Below are positions 1 through 6,550 of a stretch of DNA of 9,864 nt, in pieces. The stretch comes from Myxococcota bacterium (GTDB lineage: Bacteria > Myxococcota > Polyangia > GCA-2747355 > JAKLHH01), in NCBI GenBank assembly GCA_022710245.1, contig JAKLHH010000188.1:1-9864 (forward strand), written 5' to 3'. How positions within the stretch are numbered: the stretch's first letter is position 1; every line of letters starts with the position of its first letter. The notes beneath the pieces are model-generated. The model had not been told where the DNA came from. It saw only the letters and a program-made list of their open reading frames with translations, and did not search any database. The translations under genes and the position numbers were made by a program.

Positions 1-1
1 G

Positions 2-928
2 GTGAACGGACGCTCCGTCGAGCGCTGGGGCCAGGTGCAGCGCCTCCTCGAGCGCAACCGCGGCGAGTCGCTGCGCATCTCCTACCTGCGGCCGGGGCCG
101 GTGCTCTCCGGCCTCCTCGACCTGCGCCTGATGACGCCGACGACCACGCACGTCGACCCGGAGGCGCGCCGCGAGGGGGCCCGCACCCGCTACGAGAGCG
201 GCATCTACTCCGCCGAGTTCTTCGTCGACCAGGTGGAGAAGGGGAGCCCGGCAGAGAAGATCGGCCTCAAGCCCGGCGACCGGGTGACCGGCTTCAACGG
301 CCGCCCGCTCCGCTACTGGGAGCTCATCCACCTCACCCTCGAGCAGCAGCGCAAGGCCACCCACTCGATCACCTGGGTGCCCTACGGCGGCCTCGAGCGG
401 ACGGCGAGCTTTCAGGTCGCGCAGCACACCTACCGCGACGAGTACAAGCAGACGCAGCAGCGCTTCGTCTTCGGCATCAAGAACCACATCCTCACCCGCG
501 CGGCGGACGGGGTCCCGATCGACGGGCGCTTCACCTATGCCATCTCCAAGGCGGTGCGTGAGACCGGGCAGGTGGTGGGGGTGATGGCGCTCGGCTTCGT
601 CCAGCTCTTTCGCGGCGCCATCCCGCGCGACACCATCGGCGGGCCGATCATGCTCTTCTACACGGCCGGCGCGGCCGCCGAGAAGGGCTGGGACCACTAC
701 CTCTGGATGATGGCGCTGATCAGCATCAACCTCGGCATCCTGAACCTGCTGCCGATCCCGATCCTCGACGGCGGGCACATCATGTTCTTCTCCATCGAGG
801 CGGTGAAGCGGCGGCCGCTCAGCCTGCGCGCGAGGGAGCTCGCCTCCTACGTGGGGCTGGTGCTGCTCATCTCGCTGATGGTCTTCGCCTTCAAGAACGA
901 CATCGTCCGCTACTTCATCGCCAAGTGA
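2..928 (+). CDS. rseP: RseP-family site-2 zinc metalloprotease, 5'-truncated
   Basis: Intramembrane zinc protease of the inner membrane; in characterised bacteria RseP cleaves anti-sigma factors and leftover signal peptides. Only the C-terminal part is present: the reading frame is open to the left edge, and the HExxH zinc motif and first membrane helix lie outside the window, so the GTG at base 2 is not a real start. Visible in order: the end of the first PDZ domain (residues about 1-35 of the visible part), a second PDZ domain with GSPAEKIGLKPGDRV (81-95) and NGRPL, then a membrane region with TIGGPI and the diagnostic NLLPIPILDGGH (248-259), where the Asp supplies the third zinc ligand. 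A last hydrophobic helix, YVGLVLLISLMVFAF, precedes the C-terminus. tsaB starts 10 bases after the stop, so the two are probably cotranscribed. Family assignment is firm; the substrate is unknown. Confidence 0.95.
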   Translation: MNGRSVERWGQVQRLLERNRGESLRISYLRPGPVLSGLLDLRLMTPTTTHVDPEARREGARTRYESGIYSAEFFVDQVEKGSPAEKIGLKPGDRVTGFNGRPLRYWELIHLTLEQQRKATHSITWVPYGGLERTASFQVAQHTYRDEYKQTQQRFVFGIKNHILTRAADGVPIDGRFTYAISKAVRETGQVVGVMALGFVQLFRGAIPRDTIGGPIMLFYTAGAAAEKGWDHYLWMMALISINLGILNLLPIPILDGGHIMFFSIEAVKRRPLSLRARELASYVGLVLLISLMVFAFKNDIVRYFIAK

Positions 929-938
929 GCCGCGCCTG

Positions 939-1625
939 ATGAAGCTCCTCGCGCTCGACACCGCGACCCGCCACGCCACCGTCGCCGTCGCGCACGGCGC
1001 CGGATGCGTCTGCGAGGCCGAGCGCGAGGTCACCACGCACAGCGAGGGGCTCCTCGCGCTCGTCGACGAGGCGCTGGGGGCGGCGGGGCTCTCGGTGCGC
1101 GAGCTGGACGCGGTGATCTGCGGCCGCGGGCCCGGCTCGTTCACCGGGCTCCGCATCGGCCTGGCGACCGCCAAGGGCCTCTGCCTGGCCATCGGCCGGC
1201 CGCTCCTCTGCCTCTCCTCGCTGCTGCCGCTCGGCGCGGCGGCGGCGGCGGCGGCGGGGCCGGGCGGGCTCGTGGCGGCGGTCCTCGACGCGCGGCGGGG
1301 CGAGGTCTTCACCTCACTCTACCGGGACGGCCTCGCGCTCGGGCCCGAGCGTGTGCTCCGTCCCGAGGAGCTCGCCGCCGAGCTCGGGCGGCTCGGCGAG
1401 CCGGTGACGCTGGCCGGGGACGGGGCGCTCCTCTACCGCGAGCTGCTCCTCGGCGCCCCCGGCGGGCCGGCGCGCCTGGCGCCGGAGGCCTGCCACGCCA
1501 TCCACGCGCGCCACCTCCTCGAGGCCGCGCGCCCGCGCCTCGCGGCCGGGGAGGCGGACGACCTCGCGGCGGCGGTGCCGCTCTACATCCGCGGCGCCGA
1601 CGCGCGGCTGCCCGGGCCTGCCTGA
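939..1625 (+). CDS. tsaB: TsaB, tRNA threonylcarbamoyladenosine biosynthesis protein
   Basis: Cytoplasmic, non-catalytic partner of TsaD in the complex that installs N6-threonylcarbamoyl on A37 of ANN-decoding tRNAs. The protein is 228 residues, close to the usual length of about 230. It opens with LALDTAT (4-10), the ASKHA-fold phosphate-loop strand, and carries the family signature GPGSFTGLRIG at 64-74, followed by ATAKGL. A run of seven alanines (100-106) from a GCG repeat near base 1240 is a low-complexity insert that could vary by slippage. The ATG is 10 bases after the rseP stop and has no clear Shine-Dalgarno sequence, so translation may depend on coupling to rseP. The downstream neighbour converges from the other strand, with a strong hairpin 5 bases after the stop. 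Identity is well supported by the signature and length. Confidence 0.95.
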   Translation: MKLLALDTATRHATVAVAHGAGCVCEAEREVTTHSEGLLALVDEALGAAGLSVRELDAVICGRGPGSFTGLRIGLATAKGLCLAIGRPLLCLSSLLPLGAAAAAAAGPGGLVAAVLDARRGEVFTSLYRDGLALGPERVLRPEELAAELGRLGEPVTLAGDGALLYRELLLGAPGGPARLAPEACHAIHARHLLEAARPRLAAGEADDLAAAVPLYIRGADARLPGPA

Positions 1626-1629
1626 TCGA

Positions 1630-1652
1630 CTGGCCAGGACCGTGCTGGCCAG
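1630..1652 (+). terminator. Strong hairpin just after tsaB, possible terminator
   Basis: CTGGCCAG at 1630-1637 pairs perfectly with a second CTGGCCAG at 1645-1652 (the octamer is its own reverse complement), leaving the 7-base loop GACCGTG. It begins 5 bases after the tsaB stop at a tail-to-tail junction, the expected place for a terminator. No run of T follows on either strand, so it is not a classical intrinsic terminator. It may act with Rho, protect a 3' end, or be an outer part of the neighbouring palindromic element. Confidence 0.5.
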
Positions 1653-1659
1653 GCCCACA

Positions 1660-1802
1660 ACAAGCGCATGAGCCGTAGCGAGGCGGGGGAGACCGAGGGG
1701 AGGCAAGGAGCGCCGACGAAGGCGTACTTTGCGGTACGCCGAGGAGGTGCGACGCCGCATCGCCGACGGGATCGCCCGCCGCAGTAGGCGAGATGCGCTT
1801 GT
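1660..1802. repeat. 143-bp near-symmetric palindromic element between convergent genes
   Basis: The ends are a perfect 10-bp inverted repeat, ACAAGCGCAT (1660-1669) and ATGCGCTTGT (1793-1802). Without gaps the arms extend to 28 bp each (1660-1687 and 1775-1802) at about 20 of 28 matches, closing with GGCGGG/CCCGCC. The middle is a perfect 7-bp stem, GGCGTAC (1721-1727) and GTACGCC (1734-1740), with loop TTTGCG. The midpoint of the arms (1731) and of the central hairpin (1730.5) coincide, so the whole segment is organised around one axis. It has no convincing coding content and fills nearly all of the gap between tsaB and the convergent lipoprotein gene. It resembles a MITE- or REP-type noncoding element or a bidirectional structured terminator. 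Copy number elsewhere in the genome cannot be seen from here. Confidence 0.6.
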
Positions 1803-1809
1803 CTTGAGA

Positions 1810-3477
1810 CTAGGGCTGGACGAAGACGACAGCCAGGCCGGGGACGGCGGGGCTCGTCAGGTCGCGAGCCACGACCTGCTGCAGCGGCGAGTAGCTCCAC
1901 GCGCTCAGCTTCTTGCCCTCGAGGTAGTAGAGGCGCTGCAGGCGCGGGTGATGCGCCGCCGAGACGGACGCCGCGCCGAGGCTGAGGGAGGGCACCTCGA
2001 GAGCGCAGAGCTGGGCGACCTTGGGGAAGTCCTGCTCGACGGAGATGAGCCCCTTGGCGAGCGCCGTCGGGGTCTGGATCGCGAGGTACCGCTTCACGTA
2101 GGGAGCGTCCGGGTTCGCGAGGTGGCTCACCGGCAGCGCGAAGAGGTCGCGCCCGGTGTCGAGCGCGTGGCCGCTCGGGTCGGCGTCCCGCTGCTGGATG
2201 GCAGGCTTGTCGGACTCCATCCCGATGTTCACGTAGATGGGGTGCGGGGGCACCTTGGCGCTCCCGACGAGGTCGGCCTTGATCTGAAGGCCTGCCATCG
2301 CGGTGTAGGGACTGGGGACGAAGGCCGCCACCTTCAGCGTGCTGCCGCCTCCCTTCACCGTCAGGCTCGTCAGCGGATCCAGCTTGCCGGCGTTGGCGCC
2401 GAAGACCGTGAGGAGCGAGCTCCCGCTGGTCAGCGCCAGCACGACCGGCGCGTCCGCGATGTCCACCGTCCCCAGCAGCGGGTTGGCCTTCAGCTCGAGC
2501 GGCATCACGCGCACCAGGTCCGTGCCGCCCACGTCCGCGGTGAGGACCTTGCCGTCGGGCGCGCGCAGGAAGACCCTGCTCGGGGTCTCGACCACCCCCG
2601 CGAGCCACTTCCCGCCCTGCGGCAGCACGGTCCAGGCGAGCTGCTTCACCTTGCTGGCGAAGGCGCCCTGCACGACCGCGGTCAGGGTGCCATCGATCCG
2701 CTTCGGTGGCTGGGGTAGCCTGACCGTCGCGACGCCGCTCGCGGTCCCGCACCAGAGGTAGTTCTCCGGCGCGAAGAAGGTGACCGGCTGGCTGTCAGAC
2801 CTCAGCTTCGCCTGCAGGAGCTCCGGCTCGAAGTCGCTCGCCTCGATGGTCAAGCACTCTTTGGGGACCGCCGCGGTCACGCGGTTGACCAGGTCGACGA
2901 GCTCGAGCCCGCTCTTGACCAGGAGGAGGAGGTAGCGCCCCGAGGGCGAGAGCTTGGGGAACTCCGTCAAGAGCTGGTTGAACTCACCGACCGGCACGCT
3001 GCCCACCTCCTCGAGGGTCTCCGAGTCGTGCAGGTAGCTGGTCGAGAGGTTCGTCGCCCCCGCGATCACCAGTCGACGGATCGCGATCGAGCCACTGCCG
3101 ATCGTCCTGAAGCTGGAGTCGACGAGGAAGTACTTCTGCGCCCCGTCGTGGGTGAAGGGCCCGATGGTGCAGACATAGGCGCTCCCCGCCACGACGCCGG
3201 GGCAGACGACCCCCTTGTCAGCGGCCGAGCCGATCACCACCAGCGTCGGCGTGCCCTTGACGCCGGCGAGCGGGATGGTGATCTGCTCGCCGATGACGAA
3301 GGGGCCGGCCTTCGAGCGCTCGCCGGTGATCCCTCCCGGCGCGGCCTCACCGGGCTTGCCGTCGCTCGCCTTGCCGGCGTCGCCGGAGGGCTTGCTCCCG
3401 AGCTTGTGGTCGACGATGACGCTGCAGCTGCACGCGCACAGGAGCGCGATCACGGCGGCTCGCGGGGTGGTCAGCAC
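1810..3477 (-). CDS. Large lipoprotein of unknown function, possibly beta-propeller-like
   Basis: I do not recognise the family. The 555-residue protein starts with a short signal peptide (TPRAAVIALLCAC) whose best lipobox is L13-C-A-C16, with Cys18 as an alternative, so it is probably lipidated and exported to the envelope. A hydrophilic Gly/Asp/Lys/Ser linker (about 22-56) follows. Next comes a beta-rich segment (about 58-130) with two cysteines in VVCPG...YVCTIG that could form a disulfide, then a long beta-rich region. One piece, LSPSGRYLLLLVKSGLELV, resembles a blade of TolB/YVTN-type propellers. The start is GTG at 3477: an overlapping ATG two bases upstream hits a stop at once, and AGGAGG lies 5 bases before the GTG. 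The PilZ gene lies 77 bases upstream on the same strand, but a candidate promoter precedes this gene. Propeller fold and location are inferences. Confidence 0.85.
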   Translation of the reverse strand: MLTTPRAAVIALLCACSCSVIVDHKLGSKPSGDAGKASDGKPGEAAPGGITGERSKAGPFVIGEQITIPLAGVKGTPTLVVIGSAADKGVVCPGVVAGSAYVCTIGPFTHDGAQKYFLVDSSFRTIGSGSIAIRRLVIAGATNLSTSYLHDSETLEEVGSVPVGEFNQLLTEFPKLSPSGRYLLLLVKSGLELVDLVNRVTAAVPKECLTIEASDFEPELLQAKLRSDSQPVTFFAPENYLWCGTASGVATVRLPQPPKRIDGTLTAVVQGAFASKVKQLAWTVLPQGGKWLAGVVETPSRVFLRAPDGKVLTADVGGTDLVRVMPLELKANPLLGTVDIADAPVVLALTSGSSLLTVFGANAGKLDPLTSLTVKGGGSTLKVAAFVPSPYTAMAGLQIKADLVGSAKVPPHPIYVNIGMESDKPAIQQRDADPSGHALDTGRDLFALPVSHLANPDAPYVKRYLAIQTPTALAKGLISVEQDFPKVAQLCALEVPSLSLGAASVSAAHHPRLQRLYYLEGKKLSAWSYSPLQQVVARDLTSPAVPGLAVVFVQP

Positions 3478-3482
3478 ATCGG

Positions 3483-3526
3483 CCTCCTGTCTGCTCCATA
3501 GTATGAGAGGCAGGCCTGCTTGCGAA
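3483..3526 (-). promoter_or_regulatory. Candidate promoter and ribosome binding site of the large lipoprotein gene
   Basis: Read on the minus strand: TTCGCA (3526-3521, 4 of 6 to the -35 consensus), a 17-base spacer, TACTAT (3503-3498, 4 of 6 to the -10 consensus), then AGGAGG (3488-3483) 5 bases before the GTG start. The spacer contains the perfect palindrome GCAGGCCTGC (3510-3519), which could be an operator. The Shine-Dalgarno sequence is clear and decides the GTG start; the promoter is a sequence match only. Confidence 0.45.
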
Positions 3527-3554
3527 GGAATTTGGCGCGCGAGGGAGCCGGGTC

Positions 3555-4385
3555 TCAGCGACGGCGGGGAGGCTTGCGCTCCTCGCCGTCGTCATCCAGC
3601 TGGGCCAGGGCGCGGCGGTAGAGCTCGCGAAGCGGGGTGGCGTCCTCGCCGAAGCTCGTCGAGGCACCCGCCTCGTGGAGATCCGCCGGGGTGACGTCGC
3701 GCAGCTTCCACGCGCCCGAGCTGTCACGCCTGGCCGCTGCGCCGCCGCGGGTGGCCCCGCTCGTCGCCCGGGTGGGCGGGGGCCGGTCCGGCGGCGCGGT
3801 CGAGACCGGCGGCGCGGCCGGGACCCGCGACGCGGTCACCGACGGCGTGGCCGGGACCCGCGGCGCGGTCGAGACCGGCGGCGCGGCCGGGACCCGCGGC
3901 GCCGCCGAGGCCGGCGGAGCGGCCGGGACGGACGGCGCATTCGGGACCCGCGCCGCCGCCGAGGCCGGCGGAGCGGCCGGGACGGACGGCGCGGTCGGGA
4001 CCCGCGGCGCGGCCGGGACGGGCGCGGGGGCCGTGCTGCGTCCGGCCTCGCGTAGCTCCCCGGCGAGCCGCTCGCGCAGGAAGCGGCCGAGCGGCGCGCT
4101 CACCGCCGGCGGGATGTGGAGGAATTGCACGCCCCAGGCCGCGCGTCGCGGCCCGCTCGCGTCGCGCGCGATCACCGCGTCGAGGTTGAGCCAGCGCCGG
4201 TCGCCGAGGTCGAAGACCAGGCGCACGAACTGCCCCCGCGCGGCCGGCTGCGGCGCGAGGAGCAGCATCCCCGACGCGGAGAGGTTGGCGACCTCGCAGC
4301 GGAGCTGCTGATTGCCGAGGTAGACCGTGGCTGCGCCGCCCCAGGCGACCCGCGGCGCCCGGATCTGCTCGAGAGGCCCGCTCAT
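3555..4385 (-). CDS. PilZ-domain protein with repetitive Pro/Ala-rich linker
   Basis: PilZ domains usually bind cyclic di-GMP and control motility, exopolysaccharide or development. Here the domain occupies about residues 5-115 of 276. NLSASG (34-39) fits the second motif ([D/N]xSxxG), followed by beta strands and WGVQFLHI near its end. The first motif is imperfect: IRAPR (8-12) gives R9 and R12 but has Ile where the first Arg of RxxxR is expected, so ligand binding is uncertain. Residues about 120-215 are a low-complexity linker of repeated VPAAPP/RVPxAP blocks. The C-terminal tail (about 216-276) is charged, with a short helix-like segment (LRELYRRALAQL) and a basic end. ATG at 4385 is preceded by TATAAT only 8 bases upstream and no ribosome binding site, suggesting leaderless translation. 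The downstream lipoprotein gene starts 77 bases after this stop. Confidence 0.8.
   Translation of the reverse strand: MSGPLEQIRAPRVAWGGAATVYLGNQQLRCEVANLSASGMLLLAPQPAARGQFVRLVFDLGDRRWLNLDAVIARDASGPRRAAWGVQFLHIPPAVSAPLGRFLRERLAGELREAGRSTAPAPVPAAPRVPTAPSVPAAPPASAAARVPNAPSVPAAPPASAAPRVPAAPPVSTAPRVPATPSVTASRVPAAPPVSTAPPDRPPPTRATSGATRGGAAARRDSSGAWKLRDVTPADLHEAGASTSFGEDATPLRELYRRALAQLDDDGEERKPPRRR
3793..4008. repeat. Imperfect coding tandem repeats in the PilZ linker
   Basis: Two 54-bp units (3901-3954 and 3955-4008) differ at only a few bases and encode 18-residue blocks of the RVPxAPSVPAAPPASAA type on the minus strand. A second, separate 37-bp direct repeat (3793-3829 and 3862-3898) recurs with a 69-bp period. 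Both periods are multiples of three, so copy-number change keeps the frame. The near-identity of the 54-bp units points to recent expansion. Confidence 0.8.
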
Positions 4386-4399
4386 CGGTACCGATTATA
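4383..4399 (-). promoter_or_regulatory. TATAAT box 8 bases before the PilZ ATG, leaderless-type start
   Basis: On the minus strand a perfect TATAAT (4399-4394) is followed by CGGTACCG and then the ATG (4385-4383). Initiation 6-8 bases after the box would place the transcript start at or within two bases of the A of ATG. No purine-rich Shine-Dalgarno sequence fits in between. No good -35 hexamer is visible at 16-18 bases spacing, so the promoter call rests mostly on the -10 match and position. Confidence 0.5.
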
Positions 4400-4439
4400 C
4401 CCGGCCAGTCGGGGTGCCATACTTGCCGGGGGAGCATTC

Positions 4440-4456
4440 TTGCGCAGGCCGCGCAA
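4440..4456. promoter_or_regulatory. Inverted repeat in the divergent promoter region
   Basis: TTGCGC (4440-4445) and GCGCAA (4451-4456) form a perfect 6-bp dyad with a 5-base spacer, immediately before an AT-rich patch (AAAATAAAT) that stands out in this GC-rich sequence. It lies in the 137-bp gap between the divergent PilZ and DUF1285-like genes, so it could be an operator. A good -10/-35 pair for the rightward gene is not evident. Confidence 0.3.
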
Positions 4457-4522
4457 AATAAATGCCGCTTCCACCGTCGACGCGGTGAAGCGCGTGAGCG
4501 AGAGTACGTTCTGGAGTGAGCG

Positions 4523-5092
4523 ATGGCTGAGCACGAGGAGCGAGCGCGGGGGGAGCCACGGCCGGCGGGCGAGGAGCGGACGGACGCGGATCCGCGGTCG
4601 GCGAGCAGCGACACCGGCGAGGCCGAGCGCCTGGCGCTGATCGAGCGCCTGCGCGAGACCGGTCTGCGGCTCGACCGCGAGGGTCGCTGGTGGCACGAGG
4701 GCCGCCCCGTGGAGCACGCCGGGCTCTCGCGCGCGCTCCATCGCTGGCTGGGCCGCCTGGAGGACGGCCGCTACGTGCTCCGGCTCGACGCGGACCGCTA
4801 CGCTTACGTGGAGGTCGAGGACGCGCCCTACCTGGTCCGCACGCTGGAGCTCGAGCGCACGCCCGTGGGCGTCCGCGTGCACGTCTTGCTCAGCGACGAG
4901 AGCGAGGAGGAGCTCGACTACCCGAGCCTCACCGTGGGAGAGGGGCACGCGCTCTACTGTCGCGTGAAGGGTGGCCTGCCGGCGCGCTTCAGCCGCGCCG
5001 CCTACCAGCTCCTGGGTGAGCTCGTCGAGGAGGTGCCCGGCGGGTTCGCGCTCCGCGCGGCGGGCGCGCTCTGGCCGATCGGCGAGCGGTGA
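4523..5092 (+). CDS. DUF1285-like protein
   Basis: A 189-residue soluble protein without signal or membrane segments. Residues 1-35 are polar and probably disordered. The core starts with [17 protein letters not shown] (47-63), followed by a helix with [19 protein letters not shown] and [15 protein letters not shown] (96-110). This order (I/LDxxGxWxHxGxPI, an 'RxDGRYxL' strand, then V/IxVEDAPFL) matches my recollection of the DUF1285 family, whose biochemical role is not established. The C-terminal half (110-189), with a further beta-rich stretch and a terminal helix ([15 protein letters not shown]), is less diagnostic. The start is supported by GGAG at 4513-4516, six bases before the ATG. 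It is divergent from the PilZ gene and converges on the radical SAM gene with a 24-base gap. Family assignment is from memory of motifs only. Confidence 0.7.
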   Translation: MAEHEERARGEPRPAGEERTDADPRSASSDTGEAERLALIERLRETGLRLDREGRWWHEGRPVEHAGLSRALHRWLGRLEDGRYVLRLDADRYAYVEVEDAPYLVRTLELERTPVGVRVHVLLSDESEEELDYPSLTVGEGHALYCRVKGGLPARFSRAAYQLLGELVEEVPGGFALRAAGALWPIGER

Positions 5093-5116
5093 GGCTGGCG
5101 CTGCCCTGCAGAGCGC

Positions 5117-6460
5117 TCAGCCGGGCTGCACGCGCGTGTGGATCCAGGGCGCCAGGCCAGGCGCCAGGTAGAAGCGGGGCTGCAGGAGATCGTCGTCCGC
5201 GGCGAGGAGGCCCTCCTCGAGGGCGCGGCGCTGGAGCGGCGTCCCGGGGTAGATGCGCAGGCCCACGGTGATGCGCAGCTGCTCGAGGCCGAGCGAGGCG
5301 GCGAAGGCCAGGCTCTCCTCGACCGACTCGCGCGTCTCCCCGGGCCCGCCGAGGAGGAGGAAGCCGACGCGGCGGATCCCGGCCGCGCCGAGCAGCGTCG
5401 AGGTGCGGCGCACGTCCTCGGGAGAGAAGCGCTTGCCGAGCTCGTGGAGCACGCGCGGGCAGCCGCTCTCGAAGCCCAGCGAGACCTCCTCGCAGCCCGC
5501 CGCCGCCATGGCGCGGACCAGCTCCTCCGAGACGCGGTGCGGGTAGAGGATGCAGCGCCAGCCCACCCGCGGGTCGAGCCCGGCCAGCTCGCGGCAGAGC
5601 TCGAGCGCGTGCGCCTCGGGGAGGTTGAAGGAGTTGTCGACGAGGTAGAAGCGGCGAGGCCCACTCCGCGCGATGCGGGCGATCAGCTCCGCGAGGCGCC
5701 GTGGCGAGCGAGCGCGGATGGGCCGGCCCTGCAGCAGGTGGGTGGCGCAGTAGCAGCAGCCGTTCGGGCAGCCGCGGCGGCCGTCGATCGGCACCCAGAG
5801 CCCGGGCGCCGGGTCGAGGTCCGCCCAGAGCTCCTCCTCGGGGAGCGGCAGCGCGTCGAGGTCCGGGGCGAACTGTCGCGGCGCCGCCCAGCGAAGAGGG
5901 CGGTCGGGCGGAGCGGCCGCGACCAACAACTGGCGCTCGGCGTGCGCGCCGGGACGGCCGGCCACGTGCACGCCGGGGAGGCCCGCGGGGTCGCCGCCGC
6001 TCGCGAGCCGCTGGAGGAGCGCCGGGAACGCGACCTCGCCCTCGCCGGCGACGCCGAGGTCCGCGCCGAGGTAGGCGAGCGCCGCGTCGGGGAAGAGGCT
6101 GTAGCCGGCGCCGCCAAGGACGATGGTGGGCCGCGGCAGCTCGCCACCGGGCGCCGCGCCGGCGGGCGCCGGCGAGCTGGCGCGGCAGGCCTCCACCACC
6201 TCCCTCACCTGCGCGAGGAGGAAGCGCGGGCTCGCCATCGCCTGGTCGTCGATGTTGCGCACCGAGACGCCGATCACCTCGGGGGCGAAGGCCGCGACGC
6301 GCGCGCGCAGCGCGGCGAGCGGGTCCGGCTCACGCATCAGGTCGAGGAAGGAGGTCTCGTGGCCCGCGCGGCGGGTGGCCGCTGCCACGCAGGCCAGCCC
6401 GACGGGGAGCGTCGCCATGTTCACGCGCTCGGTGTTGGCCGAGACGAGGAGGACGCGCAT
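5117..6460 (-). CDS. B12-binding-type radical SAM protein
   Basis: Iron-sulfur enzyme that would cleave S-adenosylmethionine to start radical chemistry; substrate unknown. The N-terminal half (1-165 of 447) looks like a cobalamin-binding Rossmann domain: RVLLVSANTE, GHETSFLDLM, IGVSVRNIDDQ, VLGGAGYSLFP (114-124) and GVAGEGEVAFPALL (136-149). The corrinoid-coordinating DxHxxG motif is absent, so cobalamin may bind base-off without a His ligand or not at all. The radical SAM core begins with C231-P-N-G-C235-C-Y-C238, the CxxxCxxC cluster, and later shows FYLVDNSFN, EVSLGFESGCP and GFLLLGGPGET. I chose ATG 6460 because it starts directly at the first beta strand; a TTG at 6472 would add four residues. 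No ribosome binding site is clear, but TGC-TTGAAT lies 6 bases upstream. It is divergent from the dehydrogenase-like gene. Confidence 0.88.
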   Translation of the reverse strand: MRVLLVSANTERVNMATLPVGLACVAAATRRAGHETSFLDLMREPDPLAALRARVAAFAPEVIGVSVRNIDDQAMASPRFLLAQVREVVEACRASSPAPAGAAPGGELPRPTIVLGGAGYSLFPDAALAYLGADLGVAGEGEVAFPALLQRLASGGDPAGLPGVHVAGRPGAHAERQLLVAAAPPDRPLRWAAPRQFAPDLDALPLPEEELWADLDPAPGLWVPIDGRRGCPNGCCYCATHLLQGRPIRARSPRRLAELIARIARSGPRRFYLVDNSFNLPEAHALELCRELAGLDPRVGWRCILYPHRVSEELVRAMAAAGCEEVSLGFESGCPRVLHELGKRFSPEDVRRTSTLLGAAGIRRVGFLLLGGPGETRESVEESLAFAASLGLEQLRITVGLRIYPGTPLQRRALEEGLLAADDDLLQPRFYLAPGLAPWIHTRVQPG

Positions 6461-6509
6461 GGAGCGATTCAAGCACGCCGGGGAGCGCGCTTCCAGGGCG
6501 CGGCCGGCG

Positions 6510-6543
6510 TGCTATCCTGACGGCTCCCACGACCCCGAGGAGA
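6510..6543 (+). promoter_or_regulatory. Candidate extended -10 promoter and ribosome binding site for the SDR gene
   Basis: TGC-TATCCT (6510-6518) is an extended -10 type match, with a weak CTTCCA at -35 distance (6490-6495). AGGAG (6538-6542) lies 8 bases before the first ATG (6551) and 11 before the second (6554), favouring the first start. The site is in the 90-bp gap shared with the divergent radical SAM gene. Confidence 0.4.
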
Positions 6544-6550
6544 ACCCGCG

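Noticed and set aside
1237..1258. GCG triplet run in tsaB as a possible phase-variation tract
   Set aside because: A triplet repeat does not shift the frame; slippage would only change the number of alanines in a loop.
1583..2752. Leftward frame that runs through the palindromic element and into the lipoprotein gene
   Set aside because: It is out of frame with the lipoprotein, which has a signal peptide and a good ribosome binding site; composition is Arg-rich and motif-free.
5098..5116. GCGCT...AGCGC hairpin in the 24-base gap between the DUF1285-like and radical SAM genes
   Set aside because: Only a 5-bp stem with a 9-base loop and no T-run; too weak to call a terminator.
5138..6520. Long rightward open frame (about 460 codons) opposite the radical SAM gene
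   Set aside because: It is antisense to a gene with clear catalytic motifs; its translation is Arg/Ala/Glu-rich without domains, as expected for a shadow frame in GC-rich DNA.
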